Below are positions 1 to 11,968 of a stretch of 64,000 nt of DNA, piece after piece; positions within the stretch are counted from its first letter, which is position 1, and each line of letters opens with the position of its first letter. Origin of the DNA: Persicaria tinctoria. Its lineage: Eukaryota > Streptophyta > Magnoliopsida > Caryophyllales > Polygonaceae. A model generated the notes under the pieces. The model was given only the letters and a program-made list of their open reading frames with translations. It had not been told where the DNA came from and ran no database searches. The position numbers and the translations under genes are program-made. Where the stretch lies: the NCBI GenBank assembly GCA_037127255.1, contig JBANSL010000018.1, forward strand, positions 17,333,175 through 17,397,174, written 5' to 3'.

Positions 1-187
1 CCATTGTTGAGTTCAAGAGGTTGTCAATTTGTTATTAATATTACAACATTTATGTTTTAAATATCTAATTTTTCTTTGTTAGTTCACTGTCAAATGTGTT
101 ACTCCTTTTTATCCATTATCGGTTATAGTTACTCATTACTCTTTGTTTATCGGTTGTCGTTACTCATAACTCTTTGTTTATGTCCAG

Positions 188-1773
188 TGGTTTTTTGGAT
201 GGAGATTCCTCTTCCAGCACCATCTCACATGTATCCAGCCAACCCTACCTTTCGCGTGCGCAGAAATACTTGAAGGATGCTGAAACTACCACTCTAGCTA
301 TGCTGGAAACAAAAACTGAGGTTCGGTTTCTCCTTTTCCTTATTTCTTATGCATCATGCTAAATAATCTCCCATTATTCTAACGATCTTTGTTTCATCCT
401 AATAGAATGGTTACTTTACATTTGTGGCCACAATCGTCGATTTTGAAAACCGTGACAAATGGTTTTACAATGCCTGCATAAAGTGTAGGAAGGCTGTGGC
501 AACCGATGGTTCGTCATCGCATTGTATTACGTGTGATCAACCAGTTCAGTTTCCTGTACAAAGGTCTTATTCGTTGTCTTTTACTTTACGTATTAATGCA
601 TTTTTTCCTATGTTGTCCCTGCGATCAACGTGAGTATCCATTATGTTTCACATGTAGGTTTGCACTGCAGCTCAAGGTTCAAGATGACACGGGTACCGGG
701 TCATTGATGATGTTCGACCAAGATGTTCAAGATATTGTTCATTGTACTGTGACCTCACTGAGAGAGAAGCAAGCTAGGGTATTATCCTCTGCCTAAAATT
801 CTATTCCTTATCTTCCATTTCCAGTTCCACCTATGGGACTTCTTACCTTTCTACGTCAACTACTCCAAACCAACTCCATCTCACACCTATCATGTTTATC
901 GTGTAGATTGGTGATGTCGATGCATTCCCGACTGATTTTAATATATTGCTGAATAAGAGTTATTTGTTCACAATAGAGTTCGATGCTTTTTGGGTTAAGC
1001 AAGGCAAAAAGGCGCACCGAATACGCATGATGACAGCTAATGTGGCCTTGATTGGCCAGTGCAAATCTTCTACTCTTTCGTTGCAGGTAATTCGTTTTCA
1101 TTCATATTTATATACTCACACAAAAAGTGCTGCTCAAGTTCTGCTTCTTTTGTCTTATTTCAAACGTTGTTTTGGTGAATACCTCATCTAGAACACTTTG
1201 CTGAATAATTAGTGAATTTATAACTTTAGTATGCACTGTAACAGAAATTTTGAATGGTATTTATCAATTACACTTGAATGAGGTTAACTAATAACTTCTT
1301 TTGATATAGCTTTTGCTCAAGTTCTGCTTCTTTTGTCTTATTTCATGTGAAAATTTGATTGGTATTTATCAATTACACTTGAATGAGGTTAACTAATAAC
1401 TTCTTTTGATATAGCTTTTGCTCAAGTTCTGCTTCTTTTGTCTTATTTCATGTGAGACTCTGTGTTGGTTACTCACTTTTTTACTGCAATTTTGCCTATG
1501 ATTTATAGACATCCTTTCTATTTTTTTTCATGTGGATATCTTTCATCTTCAATTGTACTTTTTTCATTCATATTTATCACTCACCCTCTTGAATACATAC
1601 CTTAGGAGTCTCATTCGGACGTTTGCTCTTCTGGACATCTTTCACTGTCTACTCCAAAAAGGCGACGCACTTACGTGGAAGTTAACAGTGACGATGATGA
1701 TGATGCCGAGGGTCAGCTGTCAACCACCAAGCAGAATAAGGTCGAGGTGAAGATTGAACCGGCTGATGCCTGA
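188..1773 (+). CDS. Replication protein A 1-like protein of the Helitron (5' partial)
   Basis: Single-stranded-DNA-binding protein related to the C-terminal half of RPA70; in Helitrons it probably helps replication of the transposing strand. Five exons chain in one frame: 188-320, 406-563, 658-778, 907-1086 and 1606-1773 (TGA stop). The second exon begins NGYFTFVATIVDFE and carries a zinc ribbon with pairs CIKC and CITC. The third and fourth hold the OB-fold, including LKVQDDTGTGSLMMFD and KSYLFTIEFDAFW. The last exon has a basic PKRRR patch, likely a nuclear signal, and an acidic DDDDD run. The last intron (1087-1605) contains a 105-bp tandem duplication. The start is outside the window. The family call is firm; the role in transposition is inferred. 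Confidence 0.85.
1255..1455 (+). repeat. 105-bp tandem duplication in the RPA-like intron
   Basis: The block starting TGGTATTTATCAATTACACT occurs at 1255 and again at 1360, nearly identical over about 95 bases. It lies wholly in the last intron of the RPA-like gene and looks like a recent local duplication. Confidence 0.85.
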
Positions 1774-2621
1774 GCTGAGTTTTGTGTTGGTTTGGGTCTT
1801 CCCAGTGTTTATTGTGTCTCATCCACTATTTAGGCGAACAATAAAGTCTTTATCATGCAGATTTGGGTCTATTATGTTGCTTTGTCATTTTGAATTTTAG
1901 GTACTTTGGTGTTGTTATTTGGTATTGTTATTATTTCATTATGTGAGAGCACCTTTCTTTTCCCATGGCATTATTCACAACATTTTCCCATCTTTTACAA
2001 TCAGCTTTGTTTTCAATATCTAATTTCTATTAGGTTATATCCTAACTAATTATCCTAACAAATTACTTAATTATCATCATTTGGATAAATAGATAGATTT
2101 GATATATTGAACTTAATATCTTCCCGCCAATATTTTATAGGTAGGTAGATTTGCTTTTATCCATTTCCGATCACACTCCTGCCACAAACTCTAATTAGTA
2201 TTAGGGTATATCCTAACTAATTATCCTAACAAATTAGTTAATTAAATAAATTAGATAAGATTTGATAGATCGAGCCCGCCGATTTTTTGTATGTATGTGG
2301 ATTTGCATATATCCATTCCCGATCACACCTATCAAGATTTTAGTAACTAATTAGATAATTATACTACTTATCCATATCTAATTTCTGTATATCTTAACTA
2401 ATTAGAGAATTAGAGTACTTATCAAGATTTTATTTTACTAACATAATCCCGCCAAATTTTTTGAATGCATCTTATTTTTTTTGTTTTTTGGTATTTACGG
2501 ATTAATTCTCCTATATATATTGCTCCCTTCCCACCCTTCCAACCCATCAGTCCCATCCCCATTTCCCCCGATCCGGCATTCTCTTTGGATCCAATATATC
2601 CTCACATTGTCGCATTTGCCT
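1774..2621. other. Spacer between the two Helitron genes
   Basis: AT-rich, no convincing coding sequence. It contains a degenerate repeated block: the phrase TATCCTAACTAATTATCCTA occurs near 2038 and again near 2207, each followed by a similar GATTTGATA and CCCGCC pattern. The stretch before 2622 is pyrimidine-rich and probably forms the promoter and leader of the helicase gene. Confidence 0.5.
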
Positions 2622-5600
2622 ATGGAAAACGATTTTCCTGCTCGCAACCAATTACCCGGTAAACGACTTCTTATCGAAACTTTCCCCACCGAGGAAGGTT
2701 TATCTTTGTTATCTATTGTATTCACTATAATCGATTTCCATTTACATATATGTTCCACAGATCGTGGTAAGTGCGTTACCCCAGATTCTACGAATCATAA
2801 AAGGACCTCCATCACCGACATGCCTAACGGTAGTTCCAAACGTACGAGGACCCCTTTGACAGACCTCTCTAATGGTATGCCTTTGCATTTCATTCAAACG
2901 TACTCCATCTACATTCAATTATATAATATAGATTCCTTTTTTTTTCCAACACTTCATTTTCGTTGAGAAGTCCAGTTTGTTTCACTACACCCGTTCATGC
3001 CTCTACAAGTCGGCGGAATACAAAAGACACCACGGTTGAAAGTCTTACTCCGAAAGAGCTTAGATTGAATCGACGACTTTCAATGGCATCAAAACGTCAA
3101 TCACGGGACCAAGGTCAAAGACAATCGACTACCCCAAATTCCGACAGAAGTCATAAACTTCCTATCCGTGAAATCTCATATGGTATTTCATTACTCCTCC
3201 TCTATTCGGATTATTTTACTAAAATTTCAAATTAAAGTGTTGATTTAATAAATAGAGATAAACTTTGGGCTTAAAATAAAATTAACCTAAAATTTAGGGA
3301 GAAAATGCCTAAAGGAAAACTGTACCTCCTTCCTCCCCGTTCTCGACCTCCCTCGTGTCCATGGAAGACTGTAAACCAGTCATTCGACCCCTCTATCTCC
3401 CTCATCGCCATTCTCTTCTGGTCTTCGTTTTCAAATCAAATCAATTCCGAGCAAAGAGCCAACCATGGAAGCAACTCCGCCCCCGCCCTCTCGTGTTCTT
3501 CTCCATTATCGTTCCTTCTTGTGTTCAAAATTCATCTAGAATTTGACTTAGCTTTTGAGGGGATTTGATTAGAATGATGTTGTTGATGTTTTGTATGAAT
3601 TATTTGAAGAAAATTGGTTTCAATTTTGCATTTTAAAAATTAGGGTTCTTGAGCACAAAAATTTGGATCTAAAAAATTGAATCGGTTTAGATGAAATTGA
3701 TGATGCTAATTGTGTGTTTAAGGTGATATGATTCAGATCTATACCATCCCTATAAAAATTCAGACGATTTCTTGGGTTTGCATAATCCAATCTTCCATGT
3801 GAGAGAGTGAGGTCCGAAGTGGGTGTCTTCCATGTGAGACAGTAAAGTTCGAAGTGGTCTTGCCTTGAAGTTGATTTTTTCAGTAAATATTTCTTGCAAA
3901 ATTTTATGTTATTTATATTTTAAGTCCTAAGTATATCTCCAATTGCAAAATCAATCCTTTAATTGGAATTTTGGTGGTCATATCAAAATTGGTTTATTAT
4001 GGAATAGTTTGTATACAAAGTAGTCATTTTTAAATTTCGTATTATTTTCGGTCTACAGGTGATAGTTTGTATTATTTTTGGTTATTTTTCCTTTTTTTTA
4101 TAATAATTTTTTTTTTATTAAGATGGTTTTACGGTTACGGAGATTGAATGCTTGCTCCTTTAAATGGAAAGGGGTTATTTATTAACTTTTTGGTTACCTC
4201 CTGTTTAATGTTAACAGGGAATAACATCTTACCGTCATCTACAAGTGCCACTTCTGTAACGCCCACTGCGACGACCGCATCTACAGGTGATTTGCTTCAT
4301 TTATTCAATTTCACCCTTATTTTGAAAATATCTACATCTCTAATACATTGAATCATCAACTGATAATGCGTTCTTTTATTTGCAGTTGTTCCTCCCGCTC
4401 CGTTGAATTACTCCCTACGCTTGGATTCCCCTACCATCGTTGTGCCTAATGGTATCAAATTTACGCACCACATTTTTTCACAACATTGACCAATTAACTT
4501 GGACTTTACCTATCGATTCTATAATCTCGGTTATATTGCAATTAGTTTGTTCCTTTTTATTCCCCTTTCTTATGTTTCATAATTGTGTTTCTTGATCGAA
4601 ATAGTCCATCAATATGTATTCATCCATCATCCATTCAATTATTCTTTAATTTTATTTCCACAACGATAAATAATCTCTCGGTTATATTTGATTCCATTTT
4701 TTCCTATTCTGTAGGGTATCATGATATTGGCCTTCCGTCCTGGAATTGTGCTTATTGCAATGCGATGATGTGGTATGAGGAACGGAGTATTAAGTCCTAT
4801 AATCCGACTAATCCAACTTTCAGTTTGTGTTGTTCAAAGGGAAAGGTTCAACTTCCAAGGGTTAAAGATCCACCAACCTTATTAAGAGATATATTTTCAC
4901 GTGTTGACCCAAGGAGTAGAAATTTCTTCGAGTATATTCGGAACTACAACAACATGTTTGCATTCACATCGATGGGTGCGACGTTTTCACCTCCTCCTGG
5001 TCATGGGCCTTACGTCTATCGTATACAGGGCCAAAATATTCATATGATAGGAAGTCTTGTGCCAGTGGACGGAGGTTCTCCTAAATTCTCGCAGTTGTAT
5101 ATATACGATACCCATAATGAGGAATCAAATCGCATGAGTGCAGCCAGATTTGCGGTTTTCCCTTTTTCAATTGTGATTTCTTATAAGTGGTTACGAACTA
5201 TATCACAAGTCCTTTTAATGCTCACGCAGGACAAGTGCGGGTGAGGAATTTGATGAATCTCTTGTGCGTGATTTGAAGAATATGCTTGATGAGCATAACC
5301 CACTAGCTCAATCATTTCGAATGGCCAGAGATAGGTTTGTAGATGGCATTTCTTCCACACTCAAGCTGAAGCTATTGGGTAGGAGAGGGCGCGATGGCAG
5401 GAGATACAATCTTCCGACTACCTCTGAAGTTGCAGCTATTATTTTCGATGATGGGAGTTCTGAAAATGGTGGAAGAGATATTGTTATTGAGACACGGACC
5501 GGTCAACTACAACGTATTACTGAGCTACATCCTTCTTATCTTGCTCTTCAATATCCGTTGCTATTTCCATATGCTGAAGATGGTTACACGATTGAGATTG

Positions 5601-8600
5601 AGCATCGTGATATTGATGGGACCAACAAGACAACCAAGCTGACTTTGAGGCAGTTTTTTGCTTATAGATTCCAGCACAGGCTAACTGAGCAAGCCCTGTA
5701 TCTGTTCGCTGAGAAGTTGTTCCAACAGTTAGTAGTTGACGCTTATACTATGATCGAATCTTCTCGGTTGAAGTACTTTCGGTTTCATCAGGAAGATTTA
5801 CGGTCGGACACCTATTTGAATCTTACTGCTGCAGCTGCTAAAGGAAGCACCGAACCTGCTTCTGCGGGAAAGCGTATTCTCTTGCCATCCTCTTTTACTG
5901 GTGGGCCTAGGTATATGTTGCAAAGCTATCAAGATGCTATGGCCATCTGCAAGTATTATGGTCATCCTGATCTCTTCATTACCTTCACTTGCAATTCAAA
6001 ATGGCCAGAAATCCTACGTTTATCTCAATTCCTTGGTGTTCGAACCGAAGAGATATTTGATTTCTCCTGCAGACTCTTCAGTATCAAACTGCATGAGCTC
6101 ATAAGAGACTTGAGATTCAATAACATCTTCGGGCGTTGTCAATCGCGTATGTCACCCTTTTCCTTCCTTTCGTATACCCATGTCCTTATATGGTTTTCAC
6201 GTTTTTTTATTACTTATTATTTATTTATATGATATTTCTTATACATAAAATTGCATGCTACCTAACAAATATTTTCTGCCTCTTGAACGTCTGTTGTGCT
6301 TATTCTCCGCATAGTGCCTATCTTTCTAACTTTACTCCATTTTATGTAATTCTCTGTTTTTCCCCTTTTGCAGTTGTATATACCATTGAGTTTCAAAAAC
6401 GTGGGTTGCCCCATGCTCACATTGTTTTGTGGCTAGACAAGGCTGATAAGTTGTCTACTTCAGATGATATCGATAGAGTCATTTCTGCAGAAATCCCCGA
6501 TCCACAGCGCAATCCAGATTTGTATGCCGCGGTCAGTAGTTTCATGATGCACGGCCCTTGCGGAAAGCATAATTCTCGATCCCCGTGCATGCAGCAAGGA
6601 GCTTGCACCAAATATTTTCCCAAAGGGTATGTTGAAAGAACCACATTTGATGATGATGGATCTCCCTTATATAGAAGATCAAACACCGGGTTAACGGTTA
6701 AGAAGGGTAAACATGAGCTGGACAACAGATTTGTTGTTCCTTATAATCCAGCACTCCTACTCAAATATCAAGCACACATCAATGTTGAATGGTGCAATCA
6801 GTCGAGGTCAATAAAGTATTTATTCAAGTACATTAGCAAGGGCGATGATCGAATCATGGCAACGATATCCAATGATGATCAAGATGGACAAGAGATTGAC
6901 GAAATACAGAATTTCTGCGATGCCAGGTACTCTTTTATGTTTTAATTAAATTTTCTAATTTTACCACAAATGGGGTTGTGTATTTTTATTATATATATCC
7001 TCTTCCATCTCTCATGTTACTTATAATGTTAACATTCAAATTTATCATAATATACTCATTTTATTTTCGTCTACTTTGCCCATTATTATTTCCTCAATTG
7101 AAATTTAGCGTATTACTACTAATTACCTTTTGTTTTATCTCATTACCATGGTAGATTCTAATTTGTTCTGTTTTTGTAATTGACCTATTCTTATTTCTAA
7201 TTGAACATTTACTTTGCATATTTCGCATTAGTTTGTTCATATTGTCTTTTGCATCCATTATACCTCCAAGTCTCCAACTGAATGATTTCTACTTACGTTC
7301 TCTTGCATCTGTTCACCCTCATTATTATCTTCAGGTATCTATCTCCTATTGAGGCGCTTTGGCGAATATACGAGTTTCCTATCCACTACAGGGCTACCTC
7401 TGTTGAGCGGTTGAATTTTCATCTGCCAAACCAACAAAATGTTGTGTTCCGTGATGCTGAGTCCATCAATGATGTCATCAACAAAGTCGAGGGGAGACAA
7501 ACTATGTTTTTGGCATGGATGGAGTGTAATAAGAAGTATGACGCCGCTAGAGCCTTAACTTATGCTCAGTTCCCTACCGAGTTCGTGTGGAAGCCGCAAC
7601 AGCGTGAATGGACTCCTAGAATACGAGGTTTTGCAATCGGTAGAATGTTTCATGTCACTCCCGCCGCAAAGGAGTTGTATTACCTCCGTATCTTATTGAA
7701 TACGGTTAAAGGTCCTACCTCATATGAAGATATACGAACGGTGAATGGAGTCGTCCATGGTTCTTTCAAGGAAGCGTGTTATGCATTGGGATTGTTGGAT
7801 GATGAAAAGGAGTACATAGAGGCCATAGAAGAAGCTAGCTTTTCAGGACATCCTTCCTACTTGCGGAGACTTTTTGTCATGTTGTTATTAACTGGTACTT
7901 TGTCCAGACCGGAATTTATTTGGGAGAAAACATGGCATCTCCTGACCGATGATATTCTTCACCGTCAACGGAAAATACTTCGGATGAAAGGTGTGTACAT
8001 AGGAATTTATTCGTTTTCTTATTTGAACATGTTACAGTATAGTAGTTTATTCACTATCTTACTTATGTTTGCAGATTTGCAGTTAAGTGAAGAACAACTC
8101 AAGAATTATGCTCTTGCAGAGATTGAGAAATCACTGCAGCGTAATGGTAGCTCTCTTCGAGCCCACCCTCCAATGCCTCTTCCCAATGATATCCTCATTA
8201 CAGAGGGATGTAACAAGCTCATTCAGGATGAACTCAACTATGATAGATCCAAGTTGGCTCTGGAGCATACTAGCCTACTGTCGAACTTTACAGCTGAGCA
8301 GCGTGCAGTTTATGATGATATCATGAAGGCTGTTTCTCGCGACGTAGGAGGACTCTTCTTCCTATATGGCTACGGTGGCACAGGTAAAACGTATTTATGG
8401 AGAGCCCTTGCCGCTGCTATACGTTCTACGGGTGGCATTGTTCTGACTGTTGCTTCGAGTGGGATTGCTTCTCTACTTATCCCAGGTGGCAGGACAGCAC
8501 ATTCTAGATTTGCAATTCCCATAGACGTTGATTCTCATTCAACTTGCCACATAAAGTCAGGTACTCCGTTGGCAGAGCTTATATGCAAGGCAAGTCTTAT

Positions 8601-9741
8601 TATTTGGGATGAAGCCCCTGTGATGCATAAGTATTGTTTTGAAGCATTGGATAGAACCTTAAGGGATGTTCTCAGGTTCTCAAATCCGCATAGCTCATCT
8701 CAGCCATTTGGTGGTAAGGTTGTTGTTCTTGGCGGCGACTTTAGGCAGATCTTGCCTGTTATTCCTCGAGGAACTAGGCATGATATTGTTTCAGCCTCAA
8801 TTAATTCTTCCTATTTGTGGAAGTCATGCAAAGTGCTGAAACTGACTAGAAATATGCGTCTCTCGGGAGATTCTTCAGATTCCACTGTGCAAGAACTCCG
8901 TGCCTTCTCTGAATGGATTCTTCAAGTGGGTGATGGTACCTTGGGTGATCATAGCTGTGGCGATTCTACCATAGAGATACCTTCTGATTTGCTGCTCACT
9001 TACACCGGAAATCCTGTTGCAGCAATTGTTGAACATACTTATCCCTCTATAATGCAGCACTTTTCAGATGTGACCTATTTCCGAGACAGGGCCATCCTTT
9101 CTCCGACACATGAATCTGTGGATGAAGTCAATGACTACATACTTAATAATATGCCAGGAGATGATAAGATGTACCTCAGTTCTGATAGCATCTTGAAGAC
9201 GGATGGGTGTATAAGTTCTGGTCAGCCGTTATATTCTACTGAGTTCCTTAATACCATCAAAGCTTCGGGCATACCAAACCATGTGTTACGGTTGAAGGTT
9301 GGTGTTCCTATTATGCTGATGAGGAACATTGACCAATCCGCTGGCTTGTGCAATGGAACCAGGTTGATTGTTACGCGACTCGGTAACCATGTCATTGAGG
9401 CGAGTGTTATGGCAGGGCGAAATGTTGGTGACCAAGTGTTCATACCACGTATGGTCATGTGCCCTTCACAGACAGCATCTTTACCATTCCAGTTTCAACG
9501 GCGACAATTCCCGGTGTCGGTCTGTTTTGCCATGACGATTAACAAAAGTCAAGGCCAATCTCTTTCTCACGTTGGCCTGTACTTGAGGATGCCAGTCTTC
9601 ACCCATGGCCAGTTGTATGTTGTTGTCTCAAGGGTTACATCCAAATCTGGCTTGAAAATTCTATCATGTGATAAGAATGGTAACTCGCTCAACACTACTG
9701 TTAACGTCGTGTACAAAGAAATCTTACATACTTTAGCCTAA
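2622..9741 (+). CDS. Helitron Rep/helicase (HUH nickase fused to PIF1-type helicase)
   Basis: Nicks, joins and unwinds DNA for rolling-circle transposition. Ten exons chain in phase: 2622-2697, 2761-2874, 2976-3182, 4218-4286, 4386-4451, 4715-5147, 5230-6146, 6374-6926, 7335-7990, 8075-9741, giving about 1,585 aa, usual for plant Helitrons. Seen: a Cys-rich N-terminal motif (CAYC then CC), the Helitron-like N domain (QSYQDAMAICKYYGHPDLF), the HUH motif in RGLPHAHIVLWL, the paired tyrosines in KYLFKYISKG, Walker A GYGGTGKT, Walker B IIWDEAP, GGDFRQILPV, LTRNMRL and TINKSQGQS. No stop interrupts the chain. Odd: the sixth intron would start AT (5148) where GT is expected; using it as drawn keeps the frame, retaining the intron brings an early stop. 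The first four short Ser/Thr-rich exons are less certain. Confidence 0.88.
3240..4217. other. Long intron of the Helitron helicase gene
   Basis: Nothing here resembles a domain. A roughly 39-base direct repeat with the words CTTCCATGTGAGA and CGAAGTGG occurs near 3793 and 3828. The region around 3330-3560 is less AT-rich than its surroundings and could be a captured gene leader, but I see no recognisable protein. Confidence 0.4.
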
Positions 9742-10152
9742 CAGGTACATTCTATTTACTGTTTTTCTTTTATTTTTTATTTTTTCCTTTATAACTTTTA
9801 TTTCAATATGTTAATCATAATATTGGTCTTATTGTGTTTATTAATTTCTTTATACAGACGGATTACATTCACTTAGAGTTTGGAGGACTTGGTGTCACCC
9901 ACCCATAATCCTTATTATCCTCATTTTGTAAGATTAGCCTTACATTATTTCTTTTTATATACATTTTCATCTCTTCATATAACCAAACTATTTTTTTTCC
10001 CCAGGAATCCTATGGACGAAGTCTACCGTAACGACAACATCCATTCATATATTTAGTTTTATATTCATTAATGTATTTCACCATTTGTATTTTTTTCATT
10101 ATTATTTTTGTTCATCCTTATAATAGATATTTTATATTTTTTTCCTCGCGGA

Positions 10153-10180
10153 CGCGCCATGGCGCGGGGACTGTACTAGT
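10153..10180 (+). mobile_element. Helitron 3' terminus: hairpin, CTAG and host T
   Basis: Perfect 14-base palindrome CGCGCCATGGCGCG (10153-10166), spacer GGGACTGTA, then CTAG (10176-10179) and T. GC-rich hairpin plus CTRR a short distance downstream is the diagnostic Helitron terminator. Confidence 0.92.
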
Positions 10181-10272
10181 TATATATAATTAACATCCTA
10201 AGATTATAATTCCTCAAATTATTCATATTAAAAATATACTAAAAAATAGAAAATTCGAAACACGGTACGTAC

Positions 10273-10880
10273 CGGTGCTCCTCAGGTGACCAGCGCTCCC
10301 TCTTGGTCTTCTTTCCCTGTGCATCACTATCGAGCATCGCTATCGGAGGCTGAGGAGACTTGCCGGACAAGGCAACGTCATCCACGAGACGTTGTGACGA
10401 TGATGTCGAAGGCTGCATGCTACATATCTCGATAGCGTCCACGATGCTTCCGGTGGCCTCAGCACATGGCTGATCCGTTGGGCTGAAGTTGAGGCAAGAA
10501 TCGACCCATCGATTGATATCGTCTTCGTCGGTGAAGTCATCGGCAGCTTTGAGATCAAGATCAGGCTGCTCGGGCGTCATGGAGTACTTGGAGTTGACGT
10601 TTTCGCGCAAGTTTTTGATCGTCAACGACTTCAAGCCCTCTTCGACGGGGGCCCGCTTCGGAGGAGGCAGGGCGGTGTCTGTGTCGAAATCAGGGAGGTC
10701 CGGAACATCGACACGTGGCCCTATAGGGCAATCAAAGAGGCAAGAGTCAACCAACGGCCATTCTAGAATATCGCCGGTGAAGCCATCGAAGTTGCCAATG
10801 CGGTGATCATGTGGCATCGGAGGATCTAACTCCGGCATTGCGGCAGAGTTGAATTTGAAGAGAGGATTGTAATTCACCAT
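10273..10880 (-). pseudogene. MYB array copy 1, exon 1 only (split by Helitron)
   Basis: First exon of a SHAQKYF-class single-repeat MYB transcription-factor gene. It starts at the MVNYN methionine shared by the sister copies (10880; an in-frame ATG at 10907 is also possible) and ends at donor CG|gtacgt at 10273. The exon encodes an acidic, Ser/Pro-rich N-terminus and ends with KRERWSPEEH, the first helix of the MYB repeat. Sister copies have exon 2 some 250-350 bases further left. Here the intron is cut after about 90 bases by the Helitron 3' end, so any exon 2 lies more than 10 kb away, outside the window. Without it the protein has no complete DNA-binding domain. A MITE sits about 90 bases upstream of the ATG. 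Confidence 0.85.
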
Positions 10881-10973
10881 CGAGAGAGAATATCGATATT
10901 CGATCAATCGATATACCCCAAACTGAGATGTGATGATTTGTAATCTGATGGTTTATTTATTTATAATATACTA

Positions 10974-11204
10974 CTCTGATTTTTAATATAAGGCATTGAA
11001 AATCTTTACACGTAGTTTAAGGAGGTTAAAACTACATAAAATATTAATGTTTTTTATTAATTTTTTTTACATTATAATACTTATTAGTAAGAAGTATTAT
11101 AATGTAAAAAAAATTAATAAAAAACATTAATATTTTATATAGTTTTAAGCTTCTTAAACTACGTGCAAAGATTCCCAATGCCTTATATTAAAAATCGGAG
11201 GGAG
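10974..11204. mobile_element. Stowaway-like MITE in the MYB copy 1 promoter
   Basis: Long fold-back palindrome with ends CTCTGATTTTTAATATAAGG and its complement, flanked by TA. Sister segments run straight through this point, with TATA bridging the site near 19720, so an empty site exists. It lies about 94 bases upstream of the copy 1 ATG. Confidence 0.8.
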
Positions 11205-11209
11205 TATAT

Positions 11210-11300
11210 GGTTGGGATTAGGGCTAATTTTAAAAGCTTGGGCAACAAATATTATATTACATATTTATGGAAATTAATAATATGCAGATTTTGTTGCAAT
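11210..11300. promoter_or_regulatory. Conserved upstream block of the MYB genes (copy 1 version)
   Basis: The phrase GGGATTAGGGCTAATTTTA followed by GCTTGGGCAACAAAT is present upstream of all five MYB copies (near 11215, 19734, 25066, 29826 and 32909). It could be a shared promoter element or simply unchanged duplicated sequence. Only conservation is seen; function is inferred. Confidence 0.4.
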
Positions 11301-11358
11301 TTTTATATATATGTTAACATTATCAATTTAATTTCCCTGGGATAATTTATCCTATATA

Positions 11359-11593
11359 CTCCCTCCGTTCCACAATACATGTCCTTTTAGTTTTCGGCAC
11401 GTTTTTTAAGGAGCGGAAAACTCTATAAAATATTATTTTTTTAATTAATTTTTTTATATAATTTGATACTTATTAGTAACAAGTATCAAATTATATAAAA
11501 AAATTAATTAAAAAAATAATATTTTATAGATTTTTTCGCTCCTAAAAAAACGTGTCATAAAATAAAAGGACATGTATTGTGGAACGGAGGGAG
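11359..11593. mobile_element. Stowaway-like MITE
   Basis: Terminal inverted repeats CTCCCTCCGTTCCACAATAC and its complement, an almost perfect fold-back, and TA on each side. Copy 3 (about 25310) and copy 5 (about 33150) show the unoccupied site, with the same flanks joined directly as TATATCTTTTAG. Confidence 0.87.
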
Positions 11594-11968
11594 TATATCT
11601 TTTAGTTTCAATATTAGTCAAATAATTCCGAGCCACTGCATTTATATCTTTTAGTTTTGTTAACAAAAGTGCACCATTTTTTCCCCCACCAAAAAAAAAA
11701 GTACGGTGCACCGTTTGACCAATTTTCAACCGTTTGACCATCAAATATTTATTTTTTGAGACTCCCTTCAAATATTTATGAAGTATGAAATTTAATGGGA
11801 GATTTATCGTGTATAATTTTTTTTAAGTCGTGTACTTTTTTTAGATGATAAAATTATATAAAATATTGTTTTTTAATTAATGTTTTTTAAATAAAATTAT
11901 TTTTATTACTACTCGTTCGGAAACATCATTTAACTAGCTAGCCCTAATGGGAGATTTAATCATATTTA

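Larger units (their letters stand above)
1..10179 (+). mobile_element. Helitron transposon with RPA and Rep/helicase genes, 5' end outside window
   Basis: This is a rolling-circle transposon. Seen directly: an RPA-like gene, then a Rep/helicase gene, then a canonical 3' end. The end is a 14-bp perfect palindrome (CGCGCCATGGCGCG, 10153-10166), a 9-nt spacer, CTAG at 10176-10179 and a host T at 10180. Helitrons insert between A and T, end in CTRR and carry such a hairpin; plant ones often encode RPA as well as Rep/Hel. The right flank matches the intron of the MYB genes further right, which fixes the 3' boundary independently. The 5' TC terminus must lie left of position 1. Large introns and AT-rich spacers fill the rest. 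Activity is uncertain because one splice donor in the helicase gene looks mutated. Confidence 0.93.

Noticed and set aside
6417..6725. 102-codon open frame on the - strand
   Set aside because: It lies opposite the Rep domain exon of the Helitron and is a shadow frame.
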